In this document: positions 1-7,840 of the stretch, piece by piece
Numbering within the stretch: position 1 is the first letter of the stretch
Layout of the letters: every line of letters starts with the position of its first letter
Assembly (NCBI RefSeq): GCF_000948985.2
Contig: NZ_CP059733.1
Span: forward strand, 62,001 to 126,000
Source: Thalassomonas viridans
Lineage (GTDB): Bacteria; Pseudomonadota; Gammaproteobacteria; Enterobacterales; Alteromonadaceae
Direction: 5' to 3'
DNA: 64,000 nt
Translations under genes and position numbers: made by a program
The notes under the pieces: generated by a model
Seen by the model: only the letters and a program-made list of their open reading frames with translations
Database searches by the model: none
Told to the model about the DNA's origin: nothing

Positions 1-2124
1 GTTATTGGTACAGATAATAAAGAATCTAAATCTAAATCTCCGGGTAATCGAATAGTTAATGGTGCTAAAGGTATTGGGCGTTTTGCTTTGGATAGGCTTG
101 GTAATCAATGTGATTTGTTTTCATTATCAGGAGATGGTTTTATTCATTGGAGAGCTAATTGGTCCGATTTTGAAGGAAAAGGAAAGGTTTTAGGGGATGT
201 AACAGCTGAACTAAATGATATTAGCGGTACACTTTCAGGATTGTTTAATAAATTTGGTATAAAAAATTTAATTCCAACTTACGAACCTAGTGATACAAAA
301 GAGCAGAGTAACATTGACTTTTCTAAGGGAACTGGCATTAAGATCAGTTTTATGCGTGACCTTTGGACAGATAAAGATGTAAAAAACTTGCAAAGATCAC
401 TTTCTTCACTAATTCCACCCAAAGAACAAAAAGATTTTAATATTTATCTATGTGATGTGAGAACTGATAGTAATGATAAAAACTGGATAGCTCGTACAAT
501 ACCGGATGAGAGTGACTACTCTATTGAGGCTTTAGTTAATGAGAACGGTGAAGTATCAATTACTATCGGTAGACAGGAGTTTGATTGCTCACAGATAAGT
601 CCTACTTTTTATACTTTCGATCAAGTGAAAGAAGAAGGGTATACCAAAAGTGATATTGAAGAAGGTTATTATACTTATACAAAGTCAATAGGTGAGTTAC
701 TAAAATTAGATGATCAGCAGGAAATTGATGATTATTCCGCTTTAGGATCATTTTCATTAAATTTATTCTATTTTAAGTTGAGTCTTCCGAATAAAGATAA
801 TTTAAAACGCTTCCCTTATAAAAATTATGATGTAAAAACTCGAAAGAGTTGGCTTTCGAATTCTGGTGGAGTAAGGCTTTATAGAGATAATTTTAGAGTA
901 AGACCATATGGAGAACCAGAATCACACTCTTTTGATTGGTTGTTATTAGGTCAAAGAGTTGCGAAAAGTCCAGCAGCAGTAACACGTATAGGTGGTTGGA
1001 GAGTGAGCCCACAAAATGTAGCTGGTACAATTAGCATTTCTAAAGAGACAAACCCACTTTTAGCAGACCAGTCCAACCGAGAAGGGATAGCTAATTCTAG
1101 GGCTTTCAAGTTATTCAAAGAGCTAGTAACAGCCATTATTGCTGAATTAGAAAGGGATAGGAGTATTCTTTTTAATCATTTTGAAAAAGCATACAAGATC
1201 GATAATCCAGACGAAGAAAAAAAGCAGAAAGGTGAAAAAGCTGCTTCGAAAGCAAAATCAACAAAAGGGGAAGGAATTTCACCTGAACAAGCGTTAGATA
1301 TGGCGCAAACAATAGAAATTAATAAAGAAGAGAAGAAAGAGCTTAAAGATGAAAACCAACTCTTAAGAGGGCTAGCCACTTTAGGAACAGTATTAGTCTC
1401 TTTTACACATGAGTTAAAGCAGATACAGGCTGGTATGAAAAACAGATCTAGGAGGATGGAAGGAGCGTTAAACAAGGTTGTTGATGAGTCGAAATTAACA
1501 GAAATATCAGATGGGCTTAATCCGTATAACATGTTGGAAAGGTGGAAAAGAGAAGATAAAAAAGTTTCATATTGGGTTGATTTTGCTTTGACATCCGTTA
1601 AATCGAAAAAAAGGCGAAGACGTCGTATTCAAGTAAAAGAGTACTTTGATGAGCTGCATGCTCATTGGGAAAATTATTTAGATGCTAAGAAAACCAAACT
1701 GAAAGTTAATTGCCCTGATGACTTAGATATTAAGATCCTTGCTCATGAGATTGATTTGGATAGTGTTTTTTTTAACCTTATTATCAACTCTGTAGAAGTA
1801 TTGACTAATCCGAAAAAACCATGGGTTGGTGAGAGGAATATCAACATTGAAATAGATGGTTCAATGAGAGAGTACCTAACTATTGAATATGCTGATTCTG
1901 GGCCAGGACTATCACAATCTTTTAAAAAGCCGGAAGATATATTTATTTATGGAGAATCAACCAAATCTAATAGCTCAGGTGATAGTGATGAAGGCGATAG
2001 TACAGGGATTGGAATGTGGATTTTGAAAACTATTATAGATGAATATAAAGGAAAGGTTGTCATAAAAAATGTAGGGCAACCAGGTTTTCAGCTAAGGATT
2101 GATTTGCCTGTAGTGGAGGATTAA
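1..2124 (+). CDS. Double-GHKL sensor histidine kinase, 5' truncated by window
   Basis: The reading frame is open from base 1, so the true start lies outside the window. The visible part (707 residues) begins in an Hsp90/MutL-like GHKL ATPase region, with the glycine-rich motif GAKGIGRFA near residue 22. A segment with SNREGI near residue 360 resembles the region after such ATPase folds. A lysine-rich charged helix follows, then an H-box (FTHELKQ, His codon 1408-1410). A second GHKL kinase domain ends the protein, with N-box (NLIINS), G1 (DSGPGL) and G2 (GIGMWIL). There is no membrane segment in the visible part, so it is probably cytosolic. The receiver gene starts 2 bases after the stop. Histidine kinase chemistry is well supported; the sensed signal is unknown. 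Its place among defence-type genes suggests, by inference, a role in sensing invading DNA. Confidence 0.85.
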   Translation, partial: VIGTDNKESKSKSPGNRIVNGAKGIGRFALDRLGNQCDLFSLSGDGFIHWRANWSDFEGKGKVLGDVTAELNDISGTLSGLFNKFGIKNLIPTYEPSDTKEQSNIDFSKGTGIKISFMRDLWTDKDVKNLQRSLSSLIPPKEQKDFNIYLCDVRTDSNDKNWIARTIPDESDYSIEALVNENGEVSITIGRQEFDCSQISPTFYTFDQVKEEGYTKSDIEEGYYTYTKSIGELLKLDDQQEIDDYSALGSFSLNLFYFKLSLPNKDNLKRFPYKNYDVKTRKSWLSNSGGVRLYRDNFRVRPYGEPESHSFDWLLLGQRVAKSPAAVTRIGGWRVSPQNVAGTISISKETNPLLADQSNREGIANSRAFKLFKELVTAIIAELERDRSILFNHFEKAYKIDNPDEEKKQKGEKAASKAKSTKGEGISPEQALDMAQTIEINKEEKKELKDENQLLRGLATLGTVLVSFTHELKQIQAGMKNRSRRMEGALNKVVDESKLTEISDGLNPYNMLERWKREDKKVSYWVDFALTSVKSKKRRRRRIQVKEYFDELHAHWENYLDAKKTKLKVNCPDDLDIKILAHEIDLDSVFFNLIINSVEVLTNPKKPWVGERNINIEIDGSMREYLTIEYADSGPGLSQSFKKPEDIFIYGESTKSNSSGDSDEGDSTGIGMWILKTIIDEYKGKVVIKNVGQPGFQLRIDLPVVED

Positions 2125-2126
2125 CT

Positions 2127-2792
2127 ATGGAGGGTAACAAGTTGAATATAGTGTATATAGATGAGGAGCGCGATCAGCTGGCTGACTTTCAGGCTGATGC
2201 AGAGCTATCTGGTTTATTTGAAGAAATTTATTTGCTAGAGCCAAAATCAAATTTAGATGAAATGGTTACTGAAATTCTAGAGCTTAAAGTTGATGCTGTT
2301 ATTTCTGATTTCGCATTGAATGAAGCAAAAGTCATTAATTACAATGGCGATCAGTTGTTAAATGCAATTCAGGATATTCGTCACAATTTTCCTTGTTTTC
2401 TTAGGACTTCATATGAAGATGATGCTGTATCAAACTCATTTGACGTAAATAGGGTTTATGTGAAGGAAGACAGTATGGAGCTTCATTCGGAAAGCAATCT
2501 ATTTAAGAGAGTTGCTGCGCAAATAAGTGCTTATCATAGAAGGTTTGAAGCAATAAAGAAGGAACATATTAATTTGAAGCATAAGCTTGCAAATGAAGGA
2601 CTTAACAGCCAAGAAACTGATAGGTTGATTGAACTAGATGATTTGATTGAGTCCATGCTGTCTGCAGAAACTAAAACTCCAACCGAAGTCAAAAAGTTAG
2701 CTTTAAGTAAATTTGACGCGTTAATGGATTCAACAGACAAGTTAATCAATGATATTGAAGCTAATTTAAAAGGTAACTCATCTGATGCTTAA
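2127..2792 (+). CDS. Receiver-domain protein, partner of the histidine kinase
   Basis: This 221-residue protein has an N-terminal response-regulator receiver fold. It shows the acidic pair DE near residue 12, the likely phosphoacceptor Asp61 (VISDF), the Thr in LRTSY and the Lys in VYVKED, so all phosphorelay residues are present. The remaining 90 or so residues are charged and helical, probably a coiled coil, with no recognisable DNA-binding output domain. It starts 2 bases after the kinase stop, with a GGAGG-like site inside the kinase end, and its own end overlaps the HNH gene by 8 bases. The layout suggests that phosphorylation controls a protein partner, plausibly the nuclease, rather than transcription. 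That last step is inference. Confidence 0.85.
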   Translation: MEGNKLNIVYIDEERDQLADFQADAELSGLFEEIYLLEPKSNLDEMVTEILELKVDAVISDFALNEAKVINYNGDQLLNAIQDIRHNFPCFLRTSYEDDAVSNSFDVNRVYVKEDSMELHSESNLFKRVAAQISAYHRRFEAIKKEHINLKHKLANEGLNSQETDRLIELDDLIESMLSAETKTPTEVKKLALSKFDALMDSTDKLINDIEANLKGNSSDA

Positions 2793-3372
2793 GGTAAGGG
2801 AGATAGTACCAAAAAGAAATTTTGTAGAAAAAAAAGGACATTATAGAGAGTATCGCCCTGATTTAAGGAAAGACTTTAATGGTGCTTGTGGTTATTGTGA
2901 TGACAATGATGAATTCCAAGATAAGTCGACATTTCATATAGATCACTTTGCTCCGAAATCTAAATTTCCTGAATTAGAGTTGGAATATGAAAACTTAGTA
3001 TATAGTTGCCGTTTCTGTAACGTGGCTAAATCAAATAAATGGATATCAAATGACGCTGAAATTTCTCACAATGGAGTAAAAGGGTTCATTGATCCGTGTG
3101 ATGATAACTATGATGAGCATATATACAGAGACTTTAAAGGGGCTATAAATGCTAAATCAAGTATCGGTGCTTATTTAGTCAAGGAATTGAATCTAGGTTT
3201 AATAAGGCATGAATATTTATGGAAAGCGCGAAAGTTGAGGGCTCAGAAACTTAAATTAGAAGAGATTTTACCGAGGCTCCCTAAAGATTCAAAGGCTAGA
3301 GTTGATGTGTTAGAGGCCATTGTGGATTTAGTTCGTGAGTATGAAACATATTTCTCATGGGCTTGCAGGTGA
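2785..3372 (+). CDS. HNH-family endonuclease
   Basis: The 195-residue protein has a zinc-supported HNH nuclease core: CGYC near residue 36, HIDHFAPKS near residue 52, then CRFCN near residue 77. This CxxC-HxxH-CxxCN layout is typical of His-Me finger nucleases found in restriction and retron or Septu-like defence loci. The C-terminal half is helical and basic, with no assigned domain. The ATG lies inside the end of the receiver gene (8-base overlap), which implies translational coupling. It is the only obvious effector in the three-gene operon, so it probably cuts DNA when the kinase-receiver pair is triggered. Nuclease assignment is firm; regulation by phosphorelay is inferred. Confidence 0.85.
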   Translation: MLKVREIVPKRNFVEKKGHYREYRPDLRKDFNGACGYCDDNDEFQDKSTFHIDHFAPKSKFPELELEYENLVYSCRFCNVAKSNKWISNDAEISHNGVKGFIDPCDDNYDEHIYRDFKGAINAKSSIGAYLVKELNLGLIRHEYLWKARKLRAQKLKLEEILPRLPKDSKARVDVLEAIVDLVREYETYFSWACR

Positions 3373-3448
3373 TTATTAGTGCAAGTTTATGTTGGTTTAT
3401 TTTTTAAGACTGCAGACAAACCCTAATAAATAAATTATTCTATCCAGT

Positions 3449-3468
3449 AATTCCTATTTATAGGAATT
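3449..3468. promoter_or_regulatory. Palindrome upstream of the DNA methyltransferase gene
   Basis: Two perfect 8-base arms (AATTCCTA / TAGGAATT) flank a 4-base centre, 45 bases before the methyltransferase ATG and 77 bases after the HNH stop. It could be an operator for the methyltransferase, since such genes are often regulated through upstream palindromes, or a weak hairpin ending the HNH operon. There is no clear T-run beyond TTTC. Confidence 0.35.
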
Positions 3469-3513
3469 TCTATCGTAGACACTAAATCTATAAACTGGAA
3501 TGAAGTCAATTAA

Positions 3514-5109
3514 ATGAGTAAAAAAAGCGGTTCTTATTATACACCTACAAGTTTAGCTAATTTTATGGTGAAGTATTTATTCGATAATGAATACTTTTCA
3601 AATAAAGCTATAAGTGTTCTAGAGCCAAGTTGTGGCGATGGTGTTTTTTTATCTGCATTAAATGAGCTGCCCTTGGGGAGCTTTGATAATGTAGATGCTA
3701 TTGACTCAGATTTAGTTGCTGTCGATAAAGCGAAAAGCTTGAAATTACCTGAATTATACAAAATTTATCATGCCGACTATCTTGAGTGGAACTTAATAAA
3801 TCACAAATGTTATGATCTCATTATAGGTAATCCGCCATATATATCTAAAAAGCTACTCTCCCAAAAGCAAAAAGAAAATTGTCGAAAAGCTCACGAAAAG
3901 ACTCCAGGGTTTGGTAGTGAAGTTAATAATATATGGACTTCATTTTTAAGTGATGCAATTTATCGAGTTAATGATAAAGGTATAATTTCATTTGTATTGC
4001 CAGCAGAGATTCTGAAGGTAAAATTTGGGGTGCGTATTCAGAAAACTCTGCTAAACCTTTTCAAAAGAGTTGAAATATTTACTTTTTCTTCAAATGTTTT
4101 TCCAAATATTGAGCAGGATACGGTTATTTTATTCTTATATAAAGAACATGTATCAGAAGGACTGTATTTTACAACTATTAATTCGTCGACCTGTTTAATT
4201 AACAATAGGTTTATATTAAAGCGTAAACGTTCATTAGAAAAACAAAAGTTAAAGTGGAGCGCTTATCCATTATTTGAATATCAAATAGCTCATGTCCACA
4301 AGATTAAAAAATCTATACCTCAAATTACAGATTATTGTGAAACAATCCCTGGTATTGTTACGGCAGCTAATAGTTATTTCATAGCTTCGCAATCTACAGT
4401 TGATGAATATGATTTAAGTAGCATTAGTCAACCGATTATTCAAAAAGGTATGTATGTTAATGGCTGTGTAAAGTTATCGAAGAGTAAAATGGGGAGACTT
4501 ATAAATGAAGGTAAGCCATCGTTTTTCTTGGATTTTTCAAAAGCAGATCTTTCCAATCCTAGACACAAGAAATATCTAAAATCTGGAATTGAGCAAAGAA
4601 TTCCTGAGCGTTATAAATGTACTTTGAGGGAAAATTGGTATGAAGTCCCAGGAGCCTGGGTTGCAGAAGGCTTTTTCTTTAAAAGGTGTCATGACTATCC
4701 TAAGCTAATCTTTAATGAAGCATTAGCTTTGGTAACAGATGCATCCTATAGAATAAAAATGAAAAATGGGTTTGATATAAAATCGTTAATTTTTTCTTTT
4801 TATAACTCAATGACTTTAGCATTTGCTGAATTACAAGGAAGATACTACGGAGGGGGGGTTTTAGAGCTAACACCTTCTGAATTTAAGTCTCTACCTATTC
4901 CTTATATCAAAATAACTGATGAATTATTTGATGAGTTTGTCGCTCGATTTCATGATAAAACTTCAATTGAAGATATACTCGAATTTAATGATGAAATCAT
5001 ACTCAAACAAGAGCTAGATATGCCACACTCAGAAATAGCCTCTCTAAAAAAAGTTCGAGATATTTTACTGGATAGAAGACTAAATATAAGCAAAAGTCAA
5101 TTTACCTAG
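3514..5109 (+). CDS. N6-adenine DNA methyltransferase (Eco57I/TaqI type)
   Basis: The 531-residue protein carries the SAM-binding motif I (VLEPSCGDG, near residue 37) and the catalytic motif IV NPPY (IIGNPPY, near residue 107), diagnostic of N6-adenine class I DNA methyltransferases. The second half resembles the TaqI/Eco57I-type target recognition region, with LTPSEFKSLPIP near residue 455. The length fits a stand-alone type II-like enzyme. No restriction endonuclease follows: the next gene is convergent and 21 bases away. It may be an orphan methyltransferase, or protect host DNA from one of the neighbouring effectors. No strong ribosome site precedes the ATG. The recognition sequence cannot be predicted. 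Confidence 0.85.
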   Translation: MSKKSGSYYTPTSLANFMVKYLFDNEYFSNKAISVLEPSCGDGVFLSALNELPLGSFDNVDAIDSDLVAVDKAKSLKLPELYKIYHADYLEWNLINHKCYDLIIGNPPYISKKLLSQKQKENCRKAHEKTPGFGSEVNNIWTSFLSDAIYRVNDKGIISFVLPAEILKVKFGVRIQKTLLNLFKRVEIFTFSSNVFPNIEQDTVILFLYKEHVSEGLYFTTINSSTCLINNRFILKRKRSLEKQKLKWSAYPLFEYQIAHVHKIKKSIPQITDYCETIPGIVTAANSYFIASQSTVDEYDLSSISQPIIQKGMYVNGCVKLSKSKMGRLINEGKPSFFLDFSKADLSNPRHKKYLKSGIEQRIPERYKCTLRENWYEVPGAWVAEGFFFKRCHDYPKLIFNEALALVTDASYRIKMKNGFDIKSLIFSFYNSMTLAFAELQGRYYGGGVLELTPSEFKSLPIPYIKITDELFDEFVARFHDKTSIEDILEFNDEIILKQELDMPHSEIASLKKVRDILLDRRLNISKSQFT

Positions 5110-5130
5110 CATGAAGTGAATTAGCTTGGA

Positions 5131-6744
5131 TTAGTTCTTGTTAGGTTTTAGTTGGGCTTTGATAAAAGACTTTTTACAATAAAATTTATTTAGATAAATA
5201 GCACTATCAACAATATCTTTTTGTAACTTGGCTTTAATAAAGCTTTTGATAATAGCGTTAATTGATTTGGAAACTATTTTTTTTACTTCTGGCTCTTTAA
5301 TAGGAGCTTGGGACAATAATATAACGCTTCCTTTACTTCCTTTTGCTATAGATACTACACCGTCATCGGTAATATTTAGTGATATTTCATTTTCACCAAA
5401 CCCCTCTGATCTTAAAGCTAAATAATTACAAAAAACAGTTAGTGTAAACTGCTTAATAAATTCGTTTAAGCTAATTTTCTCTTCATATTGCGAGAGAAAA
5501 TAATCATGCATTTTTTTTTGTCTTTTAGATATTTTAAGGCTTTTAAATGGGTTCTCAGTTTGCCACCTCTTTTTTGAAAGAGTGAATTCTGTATTTTCTA
5601 GTGCATCTACTAATTCATTGTTTGTGTTTACTTTAGTAAAAAAAACAGATGAAATTTTTGACCTTAGATAAACCTCTCCTGTATGGGTAAGGTATTCGAT
5701 AATTAAGCTAGATGAATTAGTATAAAGCCATAATTGATATAAAAACTGTGAGGCATGAATGGCTCGAGCTTCATAGTCGCTATACAGTTGCATATCAGTT
5801 ACTTTTAAAAGCGAATCTTCTTTGTCTGTTTGAAGATCGATAACCTTAAACCCCTGAGAACTTAGCTTGCCTATGAAATCGACTTCTCTTGATTCATTTC
5901 TGACTTTAATATGGTTGCTATTAGAACTGTCTAACACTTTATGAATAGAGTCTTGATTGTTAAAAGAAAAGATATTTTCTGAAAGGCGCATTAAAGTAAA
6001 AGATAAAACAACCTTTTTTACAATAAGAAATAACTCAGTTCTTGAAAGATTTATTTCTTCTCGCTGGTTTTTTTGTAAATATGAAATATAGATATTGTTT
6101 TCAATAACTTTAATATTATGGTGATAGGCGATATTCCTCCATTGGTTTAATCGAATGTTGTGGGGAGTAATAACTAAAATAGAATCAAGATTAGAGGTGT
6201 TTATAAGCTCATCAATACATTCACCTAAATCTCTATTTTTGATGTCTCCTGCAATAGCATTCTTTCCCCTTTTAATTCTATTTAGGTGTATAAGCAAGAA
6301 AACAAAGTTCTTTATGACACCTTCAATCATTTTGCCAATTGTATCCATAGATATCTCTACAAAATCATCAAGCGATAACTTACTTAAATCATGTTGATAG
6401 TTTAATAGAGACCATAATCTTGATATTCCATGTGATATTTCGGGGAGCCATTCTACATAAGCATTTAAGGTCGCTATGTGATTGGCTTTCTTAGCCTCAT
6501 TAAATATATTTAGAATTTCTTCTAATGAGGTTAAAAACTCTGGAAACTCTTTGTAAACTGAGAGGTACATTTGCCAAGTATTTATTAGTTCTGAAAAGGC
6601 GTATTTTTTGAAATTTTGTTTGTCTAGAAAGTAAGTAGATAAGCTGTCAAATAGAGACTCTTTTATTTCTTCTGGTGACATACCACAGTCATAAAAGTGA
6701 GAAAGAAAGTTGGACTTGTAATAGTTTTCAATGTTTTTTGTCAT
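5131..6744 (-). CDS. Uncharacterised protein with HEPN-like RNxxxH motif
   Basis: I do not recognise this 537-residue protein as a named family. It is mostly helical and rich in Lys, Asn and Ser, with no signal peptide. Around residue 208 it has RNIAYHHN followed by alternating strands and acidic residues. This matches the RNxxxH signature and following pattern of HEPN domains, which are often RNases or nucleotide-transfer targets in abortive-infection and toxin systems. The start at 6744 is preferred over 6750 because the AGGG ribosome site is then correctly spaced. It converges on the methyltransferase gene and shares its low GC content. HEPN assignment is motif-based and moderate; any RNase role is inferred. 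Confidence 0.55.
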   Translation of the reverse strand: MTKNIENYYKSNFLSHFYDCGMSPEEIKESLFDSLSTYFLDKQNFKKYAFSELINTWQMYLSVYKEFPEFLTSLEEILNIFNEAKKANHIATLNAYVEWLPEISHGISRLWSLLNYQHDLSKLSLDDFVEISMDTIGKMIEGVIKNFVFLLIHLNRIKRGKNAIAGDIKNRDLGECIDELINTSNLDSILVITPHNIRLNQWRNIAYHHNIKVIENNIYISYLQKNQREEINLSRTELFLIVKKVVLSFTLMRLSENIFSFNNQDSIHKVLDSSNSNHIKVRNESREVDFIGKLSSQGFKVIDLQTDKEDSLLKVTDMQLYSDYEARAIHASQFLYQLWLYTNSSSLIIEYLTHTGEVYLRSKISSVFFTKVNTNNELVDALENTEFTLSKKRWQTENPFKSLKISKRQKKMHDYFLSQYEEKISLNEFIKQFTLTVFCNYLALRSEGFGENEISLNITDDGVVSIAKGSKGSVILLSQAPIKEPEVKKIVSKSINAIIKSFIKAKLQKDIVDSAIYLNKFYCKKSFIKAQLKPNKN

Positions 6745-7082
6745 GTACATCCCTGAATTATTTTTAATAGCTTATAAGCATATGAATAATAATTGTATTT
6801 TAAAATAGAATATAAGGAGGAATTATAAAAAAAGGTCAAAGCCATATGGAGAAAATCTTAATACTGACAATATCCATTAAATTATAAATGGTTTGTTATT
6901 TGATTAGAAGCCGAACGGTAACTCTCCAATTTTTAACCGAAATTGTAAGTAGGGGTTAATCAGAATGCTATGATGGTAAGGAGAAAGGAGATGAGAAGGT
7001 AAAGTTTAATAATTGTTGGATTTCCTTCCTGCGCCTTGAAGAAAATAAATGTAGTAAAACTTTAAATTGAATAGGAATTCTA
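6745..7082. other. Intergenic AT-rich region, no gene seen
   Basis: It should hold the promoter for the leftward HEPN-like gene and for the rightward 54-residue ORF. A perfect AAGGAGG at 6815-6821 on the plus strand is not followed by a usable start codon. Nothing else stands out. Confidence 0.4.
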
Positions 7083-7247
7083 ATGAACTCATTGAATTTA
7101 AAAGATGAAGAGCTTGAATTAGTTAAAGAAGCTTTAGGTTATTACAAGGACAAAATTATTAATTACTCTGATTACCCGGATTATAAATTTAAGCAGAAAC
7201 AATTGGAACGAGTGGATAATCTACTTAGAAAGTTGATAAAGTCGTAA
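7083..7247 (+). CDS. Small 54-residue helical protein
   Basis: A 54-codon ATG frame with an AGGAA ribosome site 5 bases upstream encodes a charged, amphipathic peptide rich in Glu, Lys and Leu, ending LLRKLIKS. It is predicted to be a helical hairpin with a Tyr/Asp-rich turn in the middle. No family is assigned. It is the last gene before the Tn7-like end at 7434, so it is the outermost cargo of that element. Good start context and AT-rich composition like its neighbours support it. A small regulator or antitoxin-like role would be guesswork. Confidence 0.5.
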   Translation: MNSLNLKDEELELVKEALGYYKDKIINYSDYPDYKFKQKQLERVDNLLRKLIKS

Positions 7248-7433
7248 TATTTATTTTTTATCTAACTTGAGTGGTGAAGCTGTGTTATATCATGCCTATA
7301 GAAATAATGCTGCTTCGCTCTGTTCTTTGGATTTCTATAAACATTTTAATGATTGGCTGCCGTCTGGTGTATTTTATGTGTGCTCTAGTTCTGGTGTCTG
7401 TGTTCTAATTCATAGCGGTGAAAAAACGAGTTT

Positions 7434-7581
7434 CAGTATGATACTTTATTACTCAAAATTTTGATATTTTTTAAAGATAGTCAAATTCAGTATGAAACTT
7501 TATTTTTAAAACCTTGAAAAATCTAACAGAAAAACAGGCCTTGCGGGACAATCCAGTATGCAACTTTATTACTCTCCCACA
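7434..7581. mobile_element. Tn7-like transposon distal end (element 1)
   Basis: Three direct repeats of CAGTATGnnACTTTATT begin at 7434, 7488 and 7554 (spacing 54 and 66). The last runs into the terminal octamer CTCCCACA at 7574-7581. Read on the other strand the terminus is TGTGGGAG, then AATAAAGT, then a conserved ACTGAA-type tail, closely resembling Tn7 ends (TGTGGGCG..., TnsB sites containing AATAAAGT). Known Tn7-like ends have several TnsB sites per end. The cargo lies to the left, so the kinase, methyltransferase and HEPN genes would belong to this element; its other end is outside the window. Confidence 0.7.
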
Positions 7582-7586
7582 AAATT

Positions 7587-7618
7587 TGTGGGAGAGTAAT
7601 AAAGTATCATACTGAAAC
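7587..7618. mobile_element. Tn7-like proximal end (element 2 left terminus)
   Basis: Terminal TGTGGGAG at 7587-7594 is followed by a TnsB-type site with AATAAAGT and ACTGAAAC up to 7618. Together with the end of element 1 it forms a near-perfect inverted repeat of about 30 bases per arm around AAATT (7582-7586). Further inner TnsB sites are not clearly seen. Confidence 0.65.
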
Positions 7619-7662
7619 CGTCCTGTTTGGCTCAAAGTCAGAGTTAAATAGGGCGGTTTTTT

Positions 7663-7755
7663 ATGGCATCGAGAAAACTTGGCAACTCAAAAGCTAAGAA
7701 CAGGAAGTGGGTTAAAGAAGGCAGCAGGGGCTCCGGACAAAACGTAGGCTGCTAG
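7663..7755 (+). pseudogene. tnsA: Possible relic of tnsA 5' end
   Basis: A 30-codon basic frame starts 76 bases inside the transposon end. It ends KEGSRGSGQNVGC, and after its stop the same frame continues PWISVK. From memory, E. coli TnsA has KEGRGQGHGKDYIPWLTV near its N-terminus, so order and spacing match (10 versus 11 positions between KEG and PW). tnsA lies just inside one end of Tn7, which agrees with this position. The rest of the gene and all other tns genes are gone. The match is short, so the call is tentative. Confidence 0.4.
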
Positions 7756-7840
7756 CCTTGGATCTCCGTCAAGAATTGACCATTGTTTACTCGTGCCTTA
7801 AAGTCTCATTTATACCATTATCTATAAGCATGACTTTCCT

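Noticed and set aside
6815..6821. Perfect AAGGAGG on the plus strand as start of a small gene
   Set aside because: No ATG, GTG or TTG at proper spacing opens a frame of useful length.
7267..7464. 65-codon TTG frame before the transposon end
   Set aside because: No ribosome site, Cys/Ser-rich odd composition, and its 3' part is the first transposon-end repeat.
7434..7614. Regularly spaced CAGTATG repeats as a CRISPR array
   Set aside because: Only three copies per block with spacings of 54 and 66 bases, repeats shorter than 20 well-conserved bases, and ending in transposon-like termini. No cas gene is nearby.
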